Positions 8,003 to 16,657 are shown, counted from the stretch's first letter. The stretch: 21,323 bases of DNA from Planctomycetota bacterium (GCA_024278775.1 JAJRSP010000192.1:1-21323); one strand, 5' to 3'. Numbers and translations are program-made. The notes: generated from the sequence alone by a model not told the origin.

Positions 8003-9492
8003 GCGAGTCCGGCGATCCCAACACCGCCCTACGAAGAATCGACGAGATTCGCGATGCGGTCGGCGAGCGGTTCCGCGACGAGATTGTCTCCGCGACATTC
8101 CGCGCTGCCGAACGCATTACCGAGGAAGTGGTTCATCGTTCGTCGGTACGCGCTACGTGGGACGAGCATATTGACCACTTCTTGACGCATCCGATCTGGG
8201 GCTGGCCGGTGATGATGGTCGTGCTGACAGTGGTGCTTTGGATCACCATAGTCGGTGCCAACATACCGTCCGCGTTCCTGGCGGGGATCCTGATGGACGA
8301 AGGCGGGCTTTCCTCGTTCTTCAATTCGCACTTCGGTACCACGGCCCCGGCGTTTCTGGCCAAAAGCCTTTACGATCTACTCCATCTGGGGTTCGCGGCG
8401 ATCCACGCGCCCACCTGGCTCAGCGGCATGTTGGTCGACGGCGTCTATCTTTGTCTTGCATGGGTCGTGGCGGTCATGTTACCTCCGATGGCGATTTTCT
8501 TTCCGCTTTTCACGCTGCTGGAAGACGTGGGCTATCTGCCGCGCGTGGCGTTCAACCTGGACCCGGTATTTCGCGCGACCGGGGCACACGGGAAACAAGC
8601 GTTGACCATGTCCATGGGATTCGGCTGCAATGCCGCGGGCGTCATCGCCTGTCGCATCATCGACTCCCCCCGCGAAAAACTCCTGGCGATTCTGACGAAC
8701 AATTTCATCATCTGCAACGGACGGTTCCCAACGGTCATTGCGATTGCCACGCTCATGGTCGCCACTGATGTCACGTCGGGGTACTTTGTGTCCAGTATTG
8801 CAGCGTTCACGGTGATCGGCGTCGTGCTGCTCGGCATCCTTTTCACTTTCGCCGCGTCATGGGTCATGTCGCGGACTGTGCTACGGGGCGAAGCGTCGGC
8901 GTTTACGCTGGAGCTGCCTCCCTACCGACGACCGGCATTTCTTTCGATCCTCTATCGCTCTCTGATCGACAGAACCATTTTCGTTCTCGGTCGCGCCTGC
9001 ACGGTGGCCGCACCCGCAGGACTCGTCATCTGGCTTGCGGCCAACGTGAACGTCGGGGGGATCCCGATTGCCCTGCACCTGAGCCGCGCCCTCGACCCGA
9101 TTGGATGGTACCTCGGGCTCTCCGGGATCATCGTGCTGGCTTACATCATCGCGATTCCGGCCAACGAGATCGTGGTCCCCACGATGATTATGCTGATGAT
9201 CCTCGTCGGAGGGGATCAGGGGCTGGGATTGGCCGCGGGGAAAATGGTCGAACCGGAAGGCGAGGCGATGCGATCCATTCTTCAGGCCAACGGCTGGACG
9301 CTGATGACCAGCGTCTGCCTGTTGCTATTCGTCCTGCTTCACAACCCCTGTGGCACGACCATTTGGACGATCTGGAAAGAGACACGCAGTCTCAAATGGA
9401 CACTCTTTGGCACGCTGATGCCGCTCGCAGTCGGCATTGCGACATGTGCGATGGTGGCGGCGGTATGGCGTCTGGCGACCGATGCCCCGTAA
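7999..9492 (+). CDS. feoB-C: FeoB membrane permease as a separate protein
   Basis: 497 residues, the transmembrane part of the ferrous iron transporter. A soluble helix of about 50 residues precedes the first membrane span at HPIWGWPVMMV (from about 56), as in the linker of full-length FeoB. Conserved permease elements follow: YLPRVAFNLD, the Cys gate motif SMGFGCNAAGVIACRII, then FIICNGRFPTVIAIA, a second Gate repeat with AIPANEIVVPTMIMLM, and LLHNPCGTTIWTIW near the end. CNGRFP places it with FeoB variants known from anaerobes and other non-enteric bacteria, unlike E. coli's CGARLP. It moves Fe2+ into the cytoplasm, driven or gated by the GTPase encoded just upstream. Start ATG 7999 is within the upstream stop region (ATGA). 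Nothing points to a broken reading frame. Confidence 0.9.
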   Translation: MSESGDPNTALRRIDEIRDAVGERFRDEIVSATFRAAERITEEVVHRSSVRATWDEHIDHFLTHPIWGWPVMMVVLTVVLWITIVGANIPSAFLAGILMDEGGLSSFFNSHFGTTAPAFLAKSLYDLLHLGFAAIHAPTWLSGMLVDGVYLCLAWVVAVMLPPMAIFFPLFTLLEDVGYLPRVAFNLDPVFRATGAHGKQALTMSMGFGCNAAGVIACRIIDSPREKLLAILTNNFIICNGRFPTVIAIATLMVATDVTSGYFVSSIAAFTVIGVVLLGILFTFAASWVMSRTVLRGEASAFTLELPPYRRPAFLSILYRSLIDRTIFVLGRACTVAAPAGLVIWLAANVNVGGIPIALHLSRALDPIGWYLGLSGIIVLAYIIAIPANEIVVPTMIMLMILVGGDQGLGLAAGKMVEPEGEAMRSILQANGWTLMTSVCLLLFVLLHNPCGTTIWTIWKETRSLKWTLFGTLMPLAVGIATCAMVAAVWRLATDAP

Positions 9493-9532
9493 GTGACACC
9501 AGGTGACACTTTAGCGCTACGGCGTCCCTCCC

Positions 9533-9557
9533 GCCGGGCCAACGCCTTTCGGCCGGC
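9533..9557 (+). terminator. Possible terminator of the feo operon
   Basis: GCCGGGCC (9533-9540) pairs with GGCCGGC (9551-9557) apart from one bulged G, around a ten-base loop. No T-run follows, so the call is weak. Confidence 0.3.
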
Positions 9558-9798
9558 AACCCGCGCAAGCACCATGTTTCACAACTATGGCGACTATGAC
9601 ATCTCTCCCCGAACCGCAGCTTGCAGCTTGCGCGGCGCTGGAACGCCGAGCCTCGCACGAATTCCCGGGGCCGAGTCGTGGAACTTATGAAGCGCAGTAC
9701 TGGTGGTTCGCCGGCTGTGCCGAGGTCTCTTGCCCTTCCCGGTGTCACGACCGCCCATTCGGTCAGGCACCCGTTATAAAACAGAACGAACTTTAGAC

Positions 9799-9827
9799 TT
9801 GCCGCTACGAAAAGCGCGACGTACACT
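9799..9827 (+). promoter_or_regulatory. Candidate sigma70 promoter for the PQQ-blade gene
   Basis: TTGCCG (9799-9804), a 17-base spacer, TACACT (9822-9827). The start of transcription would be near 9834, about 48 bases before the ATG at 9882. Confidence 0.45.
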
Positions 9828-9881
9828 TTTCATATGGGGCGTCAGGCTGCGCTCGGAGAAAAACGAAGGAGTTTCTTACGT

Positions 9882-10226
9882 ATGAATGTCCAAGACTTAT
9901 TGTTTGTCGGGTTTAACAGTCGTCTAGCCGCGCTCGATCAGCGAACCGGTGACATCGTCTGGCAGTGGAAGGCACCGGACGGCTCCGGCTATGTCTCACC
10001 GCTACTCGATGAGGGGCGGCTGTTCGTAGCCGTCAACGGCTATACGTATTGCCTGGAAGCCGCGACCGGCCAACAACTTTGGGTCAACAAGATGAAGGGG
10101 TTCGGCTACGGCACGACGGCACTCGTCTCAGCAAAGGGTTCTACCCCACACAGCCTTCTCGGACAGGCGGCAGCAGAAGCGGCCGCAGCAGCCGCGGCAG
10201 CTTCGTCGAGCGCGGCCGGCTCATAG
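9882..10226 (+). CDS. Small PQQ-type beta-propeller blade protein with Ala-rich tail
   Basis: 114 residues. The ATG at 9882 follows AAGGAG (9866-9871) at ten bases, which settles the start against an upstream ATG. The sequence shows about two WD/PQQ-like blade repeats: FVGFNSRLAALDQRTGDIVWQW and LFVAVNGYTYCLEAATGQQLWV, with the 'A.D..TG...W' pattern found in BamB and quinoprotein dehydrogenases. A full propeller needs six to eight blades, so this protein must oligomerise, pair with another chain, or do something else. The last 25 or so residues are mostly alanine and serine. No signal peptide is visible, so it is probably cytoplasmic. I recall similar short proteins from planctomycetes but cannot name a function. 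It forms an operon with the next gene, 31 bases downstream. Confidence 0.7.
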   Translation: MNVQDLLFVGFNSRLAALDQRTGDIVWQWKAPDGSGYVSPLLDEGRLFVAVNGYTYCLEAATGQQLWVNKMKGFGYGTTALVSAKGSTPHSLLGQAAAEAAAAAAAASSSAAGS

Positions 10227-10257
10227 CGGAAGGAATGCAGAGAAAGGGAGAACGGCT

Positions 10258-10617
10258 ATGAGAAGTTTTGTGGCGTTGGTCTTATTGGTCGGCGTGGGCG
10301 TGGGCTTTTATATGTACAAGAGCGAGGACGGCAGCAAACGTATCAAAGCGGAGATGTCGAAACTGATCGACGACATGCCGATCAAACCGGAATGGAAGGC
10401 GGAGGCGGCCGTCTTGTTCAGCGCGGTCCACGAAAAAGCTTTCCAGGCCGCACTCGACGTCACCCAACGGCTTGGGAAAAAGTTTGATGACCAAACCTAC
10501 TACGACAAGGTGTTCGAGATGATGCAACGCCGCGCCCGCGAAGAAGGCAAAGAGCAACTCGCGGACAAACTCGAAGAAGAAAAATCACTCTTCACGTTTA
10601 CTGTGACGGAGCGCTAA
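10258..10617 (+). CDS. Small single-span membrane-anchored protein of unknown function
   Basis: 119 residues. AGGGAG (10245-10250) lies seven bases before the ATG. An N-terminal hydrophobic stretch (about 4-19) is followed by MYKSEDGSKR, so it is a signal anchor or an uncleaved signal. The rest is charged and mainly helical, with 'MSKLIDDMPIKPEWKAEA' in the middle and a Lys/Glu-rich run near the C terminus (REEGKEQLADKLEEEKS). I recognise no domain. The close spacing after the PQQ-blade gene suggests co-transcription, and a strong hairpin terminates the pair. Confidence 0.6.
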   Translation: MRSFVALVLLVGVGVGFYMYKSEDGSKRIKAEMSKLIDDMPIKPEWKAEAAVLFSAVHEKAFQAALDVTQRLGKKFDDQTYYDKVFEMMQRRAREEGKEQLADKLEEEKSLFTFTVTER

Positions 10618-10620
10618 CGC

Positions 10621-10663
10621 AAGCAAGCCCGATGGCGACAAGACGTCGCGACCGGGCTTGCTT
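10621..10663. terminator. Strong hairpin terminator between convergent genes
   Basis: AAGCAAGCCCG (10621-10631) and CGGGCTTGCTT (10653-10663) form a perfect 11-base inverted repeat; GGCGAC and GTCGCg can pair inside the loop. It lies just after the plus-strand stop and before the end of the minus-strand DUF1579 gene, so it may serve both. T-runs are short on either side. Confidence 0.7.
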
Positions 10664-10698
10664 ACGTGTATCTGCCGGAGACCGGTTTCCCGGAAACG

Positions 10699-11343
10699 CT
10701 ACGCCCGTGTGTAGACAACCTCCAGGTTCATGAACCACTCGCCGTCTTGGCCACGCTCGTACATTTCCATCACGATTTTGTTTTCGTTGAGGATGGTCAG
10801 CGTCGTTTTCTGCTGTTTGTTTTTCTGCCCGGTAAAAGGGTCATCATACGTGGCATAAAACGTGATGACTTTGTGAGAGTCGTTGATCGTACCCGTGCTC
10901 ATCATGAGCGTAGTGCTCATGGAGTCGATCCACGTCGAGATATACTTCTTCTTCGTTTTATCGTAACCGGTAGTGCCCATACCCTCGAACGGCATCTCCT
11001 TGGAATGGGATTTGAAGTGCTCGATGATGTACCGACCCCCCATGGCCCACTTGGTTTCGCTTACGCCGGTCGACTTGGTCCACGGTGCCTCCTTGCCAAA
11101 GCGGTACCTCGTGGCTGTGGTCCACTTGCCGACGAGCGGCTGAAGATACTTGTGAAACTCACACGGCGCACCAGCCTCCATCCATGCGGCCATCATCTTG
11201 GCTTCGGCATCGCCATCATGATCGGCATGACCATGCCCTTCATGACCCTTATGATCCTTGTGCTCCTGTGAGTTTGCTCGCTGCACAACCACCACCGCCG
11301 CCAATACGCATACCCCCCCTACCATACACTGACGTAATCTCAT
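10699..11343 (-). CDS. Exported His-rich DUF1579 domain protein
   Basis: 214 residues from the ATG at 11343, chosen because AAGGAG (11351-11356 on the complement) sits seven bases upstream; the longer frame adds an Arg-rich, unlikely N terminus. A signal peptide covers about 1-23 (CMVGGVCVLAAVVVV). Directly after it comes a His/Asp/Lys-rich stretch, EHKDHKGHEGHGHADHDGD, likely to bind metal ions. The rest resembles DUF1579: FHKYLQPLVGKWTT, GRYIIEHFKS, GMGTTGYDKTKKKYISTWID, and a YATYDDPFTGQKNK segment, a beta-rich single domain of unknown function common in planctomycetes. It probably works outside the cytoplasm. The gene upstream ends 166 bases away, so it may have its own promoter. Confidence 0.75.
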   Translation of the reverse strand: MRLRQCMVGGVCVLAAVVVVQRANSQEHKDHKGHEGHGHADHDGDAEAKMMAAWMEAGAPCEFHKYLQPLVGKWTTATRYRFGKEAPWTKSTGVSETKWAMGGRYIIEHFKSHSKEMPFEGMGTTGYDKTKKKYISTWIDSMSTTLMMSTGTINDSHKVITFYATYDDPFTGQKNKQQKTTLTILNENKIVMEMYERGQDGEWFMNLEVVYTRA

Positions 11344-11509
11344 CGCATTTCTCCTTGTGGGACCGCGAAGACCCGACGCACGGCGCAGGGGCACCCACCC
11401 GCTGCAGCGAGCAGGGTACCTCCCACGACTGATCGTGTCGAGGGACTCCACCCTTACAAAAACCTACAATCATGCCCAACACGGAGGGAACGCAGGAACC
11501 AGAGGGGAA

Positions 11510-12115
11510 TCAGGGTTGTACGACCGGAATCGAGTCAATAGCGACCGGCTCGCCGGGGGCGACGCCGTACGCAGTGGCCCAGGAGGAATCGACGACCGCT
11601 CTGAGGCCGCGATCAACCGGCACCACCGCCTCCAGAGCACCCACGAGCGCCCGAACGCCTGTCCACTGTGCGGCCGACATCGGCTCGTTGGCGGTTCGCT
11701 GAACGATTTTGACGCGAATGGCTCCAGGTCGGCGGGCGGTACCGCGCTGAAGTGACCACAAATCAGATCGCATGCAGCGACCGAACTCGTCCAGCACGAA
11801 GTGAGCGGGATCAGAATCCCTTTCAGCCAGCAATAAACGGCTACCGCTGGCGACGGGTGGAACCGCGACCAACTCGACGGTATCCCAACGTGCGGCCCGA
11901 ACGTCGACGTCACGTGCGACCGCGTCCTGCGCCATCTGGATCAGAACAGCATGCTGATTCGCAGCTTGAGAAGGATTGGCACCGGGATCAACCCAGCCAA
12001 GAAGGGTAGCCGTACCGGTCATGGATAACACCAGCACGCCCAACGTTCGCAACATCCGTGTCGAATGGTCCATCAGTTCGCGTAACCTGCCGAACGGACC
12101 CGTGCGACGCGCCAT
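11510..12115 (-). CDS. Hypothetical exported or membrane-anchored protein
   Basis: About 201 residues from ATG 12115; a TTG at 12175, or ATGs at 12073 and 12055, are also possible and none has a clear ribosome site. A hydrophobic segment MLRTLGVLVLSMTGTATLLG gives a signal peptide or anchor. No family is recognised with certainty. The mature part (RWDTVELVAVPP, then AHFVLDEFGRCMRSDLWSLQ, then MSAAQWTGVRALVGAL) has the order of segments seen in N-acetylmuramoyl-L-alanine amidase 2 domains, but the zinc-binding histidines are absent. If related, it is a dead copy. Base composition is like its neighbours. Confidence 0.55.
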   Translation of the reverse strand: MARRTGPFGRLRELMDHSTRMLRTLGVLVLSMTGTATLLGWVDPGANPSQAANQHAVLIQMAQDAVARDVDVRAARWDTVELVAVPPVASGSRLLLAERDSDPAHFVLDEFGRCMRSDLWSLQRGTARRPGAIRVKIVQRTANEPMSAAQWTGVRALVGALEAVVPVDRGLRAVVDSSWATAYGVAPGEPVAIDSIPVVQP

Positions 12116-12175
12116 CGCCACACGTGATACACCAAAGTGGAAACTCTTCCGCAGCCTGCGGGGCAGCCTCTCCAA

Positions 12176-12442
12176 GCCACACCAACGCCGACGCCCTCAC
12201 TATAACATGCATCGGCCGCGAGCGGAAGATTACTCCCGCGAAACTTATCCACGACACCCGCGCGACGCTCGAACCACACGCGTCACACAAGAGAAAAACC
12301 AACGACCGCTCATCATACGGTAGTCCCGCGCCGGACATACGCTAGATAGTCGGTGATCGCCATGCAACCGCGGCGCACGTTACATCAAAAAAATCGTGAA
12401 AGGGTTTTCTTGGCGGGCCACCACGCGCAACACAGGACCGCC
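12176..12442. other. Interval between accD and the exported hypothetical gene
   Basis: Non-coding apart from the promoter at its left end. No clear terminator for accD: a GGCGG/CCGCC pair near 12410-12435 is followed, but not closely, by a run of seven T on the minus strand (complement of 12388-12394). Nothing else is recognised. Confidence 0.4.
12199..12227 (-). promoter_or_regulatory. Candidate promoter of the hypothetical exported protein
   Basis: On the minus strand TTCCGC (12227-12222), a 17-base spacer, then TATAGT (12204-12199), preceded by TGT as in an extended -10. The -10 box is good, the -35 poor. Confidence 0.4.
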
Positions 12443-13246
12443 CTACTTGCCGCAATAATCAATGATTCTCGCAATTTCCCGACGAAGCTCAGACCGCGGC
12501 ACAATGCGGTCAACGAAGCCATGTTCCATCATGAACTCTGCCGTCTGAAACCCCTCCGGAAGCTCCACATTCATCGTGTTTTGAATGACGCGCGGCCCGG
12601 CAAAACCCATCATCGCCTTTGGTTCGGCGATGACGACATCTCCCAGACTCGCAAAGCTCGCCGAAACCCCACCCGTCGTGGGATCGGTCGCGACCACGAT
12701 GTAAAGCCCACCGGCATCATCGAGCTGCGCCAGGGCGGACGCGGTTTTCGCCATCTGTGTCAGCGCGACGACCCCCTCCTGCATTCGGGCACCGCCGGAT
12801 GCGGTCACCACGACCAGAGGGAGGTTGTCTTCGATGGCTCGTTCGGCGGCCCGGGTCATTTTCTCGCCCACGACGGCCCCCATCGAGGCCATGATGAACA
12901 TGGGATTCATCACGCCAAGAATTACCGGACGCCCCCTGATAAACGCCTTACCGACGAGCATGGCTTCGACTTCGCCCGTTTTGGCCTGCTCACGCTTCAG
13001 CCGCTCTTTGTAGGGGATACGATCCTTGAACTTCAACGGATCGGTCGATTTGAGATCAGCCGAGAACTCCTCGAAGGTGTCCGGGTCAGTCAGGTGACGG
13101 ATCCGGGTTCGTGCATCCACCCGCCGATGGTGACTACATTCCGGGCAGACGCCGAGTAGCTCCTCGACGTCCTTCTCGAAGACCATGTGCCCACAGGCTT
13201 CACACCGCGCCCAAAGACCGGCCGGTACCCCTTTTTCGTCCACCAT
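12443..13246 (-). CDS. accD: Acetyl-CoA carboxylase carboxyltransferase subunit beta
   Basis: 267 residues from ATG 13246, supported by GAGGTG seven bases upstream; the longer frame adds 35 residues with no resemblance to AccD. The N-terminal zinc ribbon is complete: Cys15, Cys18, Cys34, Cys37. The crotonase-fold body follows with KERLKREQAKTGEVEAM, SMGAVVGEKMTRAAE, TASGGARMQEGVVALTQMAKT, ATDPTTGGVSASFASLGDV and AGPRVIQ. With AccA it moves the carboxyl group from carboxybiotin to acetyl-CoA, giving malonyl-CoA for fatty acid synthesis. The ending (FMMEHGFVDRIVPRSELR) is typical and shows it is intact. accA is not in the window. Confidence 0.95.
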   Translation of the reverse strand: MVDEKGVPAGLWARCEACGHMVFEKDVEELLGVCPECSHHRRVDARTRIRHLTDPDTFEEFSADLKSTDPLKFKDRIPYKERLKREQAKTGEVEAMLVGKAFIRGRPVILGVMNPMFIMASMGAVVGEKMTRAAERAIEDNLPLVVVTASGGARMQEGVVALTQMAKTASALAQLDDAGGLYIVVATDPTTGGVSASFASLGDVVIAEPKAMMGFAGPRVIQNTMNVELPEGFQTAEFMMEHGFVDRIVPRSELRREIARIIDYCGK

Positions 13247-13351
13247 CACGCGACACCTCTTCAGACCCGAACCACGCCCATGACCACTCACGGGCAGAGG
13301 CGGTATGGTATCACTTTTGGCCGCCCGATGAAAATCGGCCACGACGGGCAT

Positions 13352-13379
13352 CGAATATCAGGCCGGGTGGCACAGTCAA
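13352..13379 (-). promoter_or_regulatory. Candidate sigma70 promoter of accD
   Basis: On the minus strand TTGACT (13379-13374), a 16-base spacer, TATTCG (13357-13352). The start of transcription would be near 13345, about 100 bases before the accD ATG. Confidence 0.4.
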
Positions 13380-13417
13380 ACGAAACGCAGCCATGCCGCC
13401 GGGCGTGGTAGATTCAT
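13376..13417 (-). CDS. Possible 13-residue mini-ORF between rpe and accD
   Basis: MNLPRPAAWLRFV. GGAGG lies seven bases before the ATG, an unusually good ribosome site for non-coding DNA. Its stop overlaps the -35 box proposed for accD. No Leu, Trp or other codon run typical of attenuator peptides is seen beyond this. It could be chance. Confidence 0.2.
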   Translation of the reverse strand: MNLPRPAAWLRFV

Positions 13418-13485
13418 GCCCGCGCCTCCGGCTTCGGCATGCCACTCTCGGTCGTACCACGCTCTCCGTTGAGCTATATCGCAGC

Positions 13486-14214
13486 CTAAGACGCGAACGC
13501 CGCCTTGGCCAGCCAGCTCAAATGGCGGATCGCAGCCACCGGGTCGTCTTGCCGGAACACGGCCGTCCCGGCCACAAAGGTATCGGCACCGGCCGCCGCC
13601 GCCGCTTCGATCGTCTGGGGACTGATCCCGCCGTCGATCTCGAGCCGTTGATGCGTGGCCAGACGCCGCCGGATCTCTCGAACCTTGGGCAGCACCTCCG
13701 CCATGAACGACTGGCCGCCGAAACCGGGCCACACACTCATCACGAGCACCATATCCACACGTTCCAAAATGCTCTCGATCGTGTCGATGCCGGTCGTTGG
13801 ATTCAGGCAAACACCCACAGAGACTCCAAGCCCACGAATGTGGTCGACGATACCGGCCGCATCCTTCACGACTTCAATATGAAAGGTGATATGATCGCAA
13901 CCGGCTTTCACGAAGTCCGCCGCGTACCGCTCAGGCTCCTCGATCATCAAATGGGCATCGAAGAACATATCCGTATGCGGGCGTAACGACTCGATGACCG
14001 GTGCCCCGTAGCTGATGTTGGGGACGAAATGTCCATCCATCACGTCGAGATGGAGGACTTTTTCACCGGACGCAGCCACACCGTCAACGGCCTCACGAAG
14101 CCGGGCGAAGTCGGCCGCCAGCAGCGACGGCGCGACACGTATCCCAGGCTGCGCCAGTGCGAAGCCCGCCGTGGTCGAAGTTGGTTCGTCGTCCGAAATG
14201 ACTGACGGCTCCAT
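13486..14214 (-). CDS. rpe: Ribulose-phosphate 3-epimerase
   Basis: 242 residues, TIM barrel. It interconverts ribulose 5-phosphate and xylulose 5-phosphate in the pentose phosphate or Calvin pathways. Metal and acid/base residues are visible: His55 and Asp57 in VLHLDVMDGHFVPN, His88 in FDAHLMI, and Asp194 in EIDGGIS. The phosphate region reads MSVWPGFGGQSF. About 20 extra residues precede the usual start (VAPSLLAADF). The ATG at 14214 shares one base with the pgk stop (TGATG), which fixes the start and implies coupling to pgk. It is the last gene of gap-pgk-rpe. Confidence 0.94.
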   Translation of the reverse strand: MEPSVISDDEPTSTTAGFALAQPGIRVAPSLLAADFARLREAVDGVAASGEKVLHLDVMDGHFVPNISYGAPVIESLRPHTDMFFDAHLMIEEPERYAADFVKAGCDHITFHIEVVKDAAGIVDHIRGLGVSVGVCLNPTTGIDTIESILERVDMVLVMSVWPGFGGQSFMAEVLPKVREIRRRLATHQRLEIDGGISPQTIEAAAAAGADTFVAGTAVFRQDDPVAAIRHLSWLAKAAFAS

Positions 14215-15446
14215 CAGGCGTCGTCCAGAATCTCGATCGAAGGGAACGTCTTTCCCTCCAACAGCTCGAGGGAAGCGCCGCCGCCGGTGGAGATGTGCGT
14301 CATCCGGTGAGAAAGCCCGGCTTGTTCGACCGCGGCCGCACTATCACCACCACCAATGATGGTCGTCGCGCCGCGTTTCGTCGCCGTCGCCAACGCCTTG
14401 GCCACCGCCACCGTACCCACATGAAAGGGCTTAGTCTCAAACACGCCCATCGGACCGTTCCACACGGCCGTACGAGCCTTAATCAACACGCGCGAATAGG
14501 CGTCAATCGTCTTCGGTCCGATATCGAGCCCCATCATGGTGTTGGGAATCTTGCCCTCACACACCTTGGTCTTTGCGCCTTGGGCTATTGTGGAGGCGAC
14601 CACCGAGTCCACAGGTAGCATCAGCTTGTCGCCGGCTTGCTCGCAGATATCCCGCGCGGTATCGAGCAGGTCCTTTTCGACCAGACTTTTTCCCACGTCG
14701 AGCCCCCCGGCAGCCAGGAACGTATAGGCCATCGCCCCGCCGACGATAATTGTGTCGCACTTGTCGAGGAGTTTCCGTATGACACCGAGCTTATCCGAAA
14801 CCTTCGCGCCCCCGAGAAGACAAACGAACGGACGCCTCGGCTCCTGAAGGGCATCATCAAGAAGGGCAAACTCGCGTTTCACCAGCAGCCCCATCACCCT
14901 CGGCTTGTCTTTCATCAGGCCCGGGACCGTCAACATGCTCGCGTTGTCGCGGTGACAGGCCCCAAACGCATCATTCACATAGATATCGCCCAAATCCGCC
15001 AGATCTTTTGCAAACGCGTTTTTCGCCGCCCAAAGCCCTGGATCCTTCGCCGCGTCCTTATCTTTGATCGTCTCGGCAGGATAAAACCGCAGATTCTCGA
15101 GCATGCACAAGTTGCGCTTCTGGAGTCCCTTTACCAACAGCCGCGCAGGATGCCCCACTGCGCCCGCTCCCACTGGAATCGGCTTCCGAAGCATCTTGCT
15201 CAGCCGGTTGGCCACCGAGGTGAGCGAATACCGGAGGCGGTCTTCCGGCGAAGCCGTGGGACGCCCCATGTGACTCATGATGATGATCCGAGCGTTGCCC
15301 TCAATCAATCTGCGCAGCGTGGGCAGCGCACTGCGGATGCGAAGATCATCTTCGATTCGACCTGTGGCGCTGATGGGAACATTCAGATCGAGACGCACAA
15401 GGACGCGAGCGCCCTCTACTTGGATGTCTGCTATAGATTGTTTCAC
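14214..15446 (-). CDS. pgk: Phosphoglycerate kinase
   Basis: 410 residues from GTG 15446, which gives the expected N terminus (KQSIADIQVEGARVLVRLDLNVP); the open frame extends 30 codons upstream without family resemblance. PGK makes ATP from 1,3-bisphosphoglycerate. Visible are RLDLNVP, the SHMGRP substrate loop, NDAFGACHRDNASM, LGGAKVSDKLGV, and the nucleotide end GGGDSAAAVEQAGL...STGGGASLELLEG. Length is normal for bacteria. It lies 94 bases downstream of gap and overlaps rpe by one base, so the three are probably one operon. Confidence 0.95.
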   Translation of the reverse strand: MKQSIADIQVEGARVLVRLDLNVPISATGRIEDDLRIRSALPTLRRLIEGNARIIIMSHMGRPTASPEDRLRYSLTSVANRLSKMLRKPIPVGAGAVGHPARLLVKGLQKRNLCMLENLRFYPAETIKDKDAAKDPGLWAAKNAFAKDLADLGDIYVNDAFGACHRDNASMLTVPGLMKDKPRVMGLLVKREFALLDDALQEPRRPFVCLLGGAKVSDKLGVIRKLLDKCDTIIVGGAMAYTFLAAGGLDVGKSLVEKDLLDTARDICEQAGDKLMLPVDSVVASTIAQGAKTKVCEGKIPNTMMGLDIGPKTIDAYSRVLIKARTAVWNGPMGVFETKPFHVGTVAVAKALATATKRGATTIIGGGDSAAAVEQAGLSHRMTHISTGGGASLELLEGKTFPSIEILDDA

Positions 15447-15475
15447 GACATTTAGCCTGACGCACCCGAGGCTAC

Positions 15476-15491
15476 GACCGGGGACCCGGTC
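15476..15491 (-). other. Small hairpin between gap and pgk
   Basis: GACCGG and CCGGTC flank a four-base loop in the 94-base spacer. It lies about 30 bases before the pgk GTG. It could set relative expression or be a processing point; no U-run makes a terminator unlikely. Confidence 0.3.
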
Positions 15492-15540
15492 ACAGTCGGC
15501 CACCAACACGCGGCCGGCACCAACACCCGGCCACATAAGC

Positions 15541-16620
<1,080 letters not shown>

Positions 16621-16657
16621 TTAGGAACCGGGTCCGCTGTGCGAACCAAACAGGCTG

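Larger units (their letters stand above)
9493..9881. other. 389-base non-coding interval after feo operon
   Basis: No convincing gene; several short open frames lack ribosome sites and recognisable products. It starts with a 21-base interrupted palindrome (9491-9511), then a GC hairpin at 9533-9557 (GCCGGGCC / GGCCGGC, one bulge) that may end feo transcription. CAGCTTG occurs twice in tandem (from 9617), followed by a CGGCG-CGCCG hairpin at 9633-9648. The right end carries the promoter of the next gene. Confidence 0.5.

Noticed and set aside
7985..8010. A frameshift that broke a single feoB gene
   Set aside because: Both parts are complete, the break lies in a linker, and ATGA coupling is the same as at the preceding junction. 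Sequencing error is not fully excluded.
9493..9796. Short frames of 60-69 codons after feoB
   Set aside because: No ribosome sites and no domains; the sequence has repeats instead.
12353..13159. 268-codon plus-strand frame opposite accD
   Set aside because: Mirror of accD codons, low-complexity product, no ribosome site.
13440..13490. tRNA-like segment on the minus strand (GCTC-loop-GAGC D-arm)
   Set aside because: No anticodon stem pairs and no T-arm with TTC is found; only the D-like hairpin is present.
14637..15455. 272-codon plus-strand frame opposite pgk
   Set aside because: Antisense to a conserved gene; no recognisable protein.
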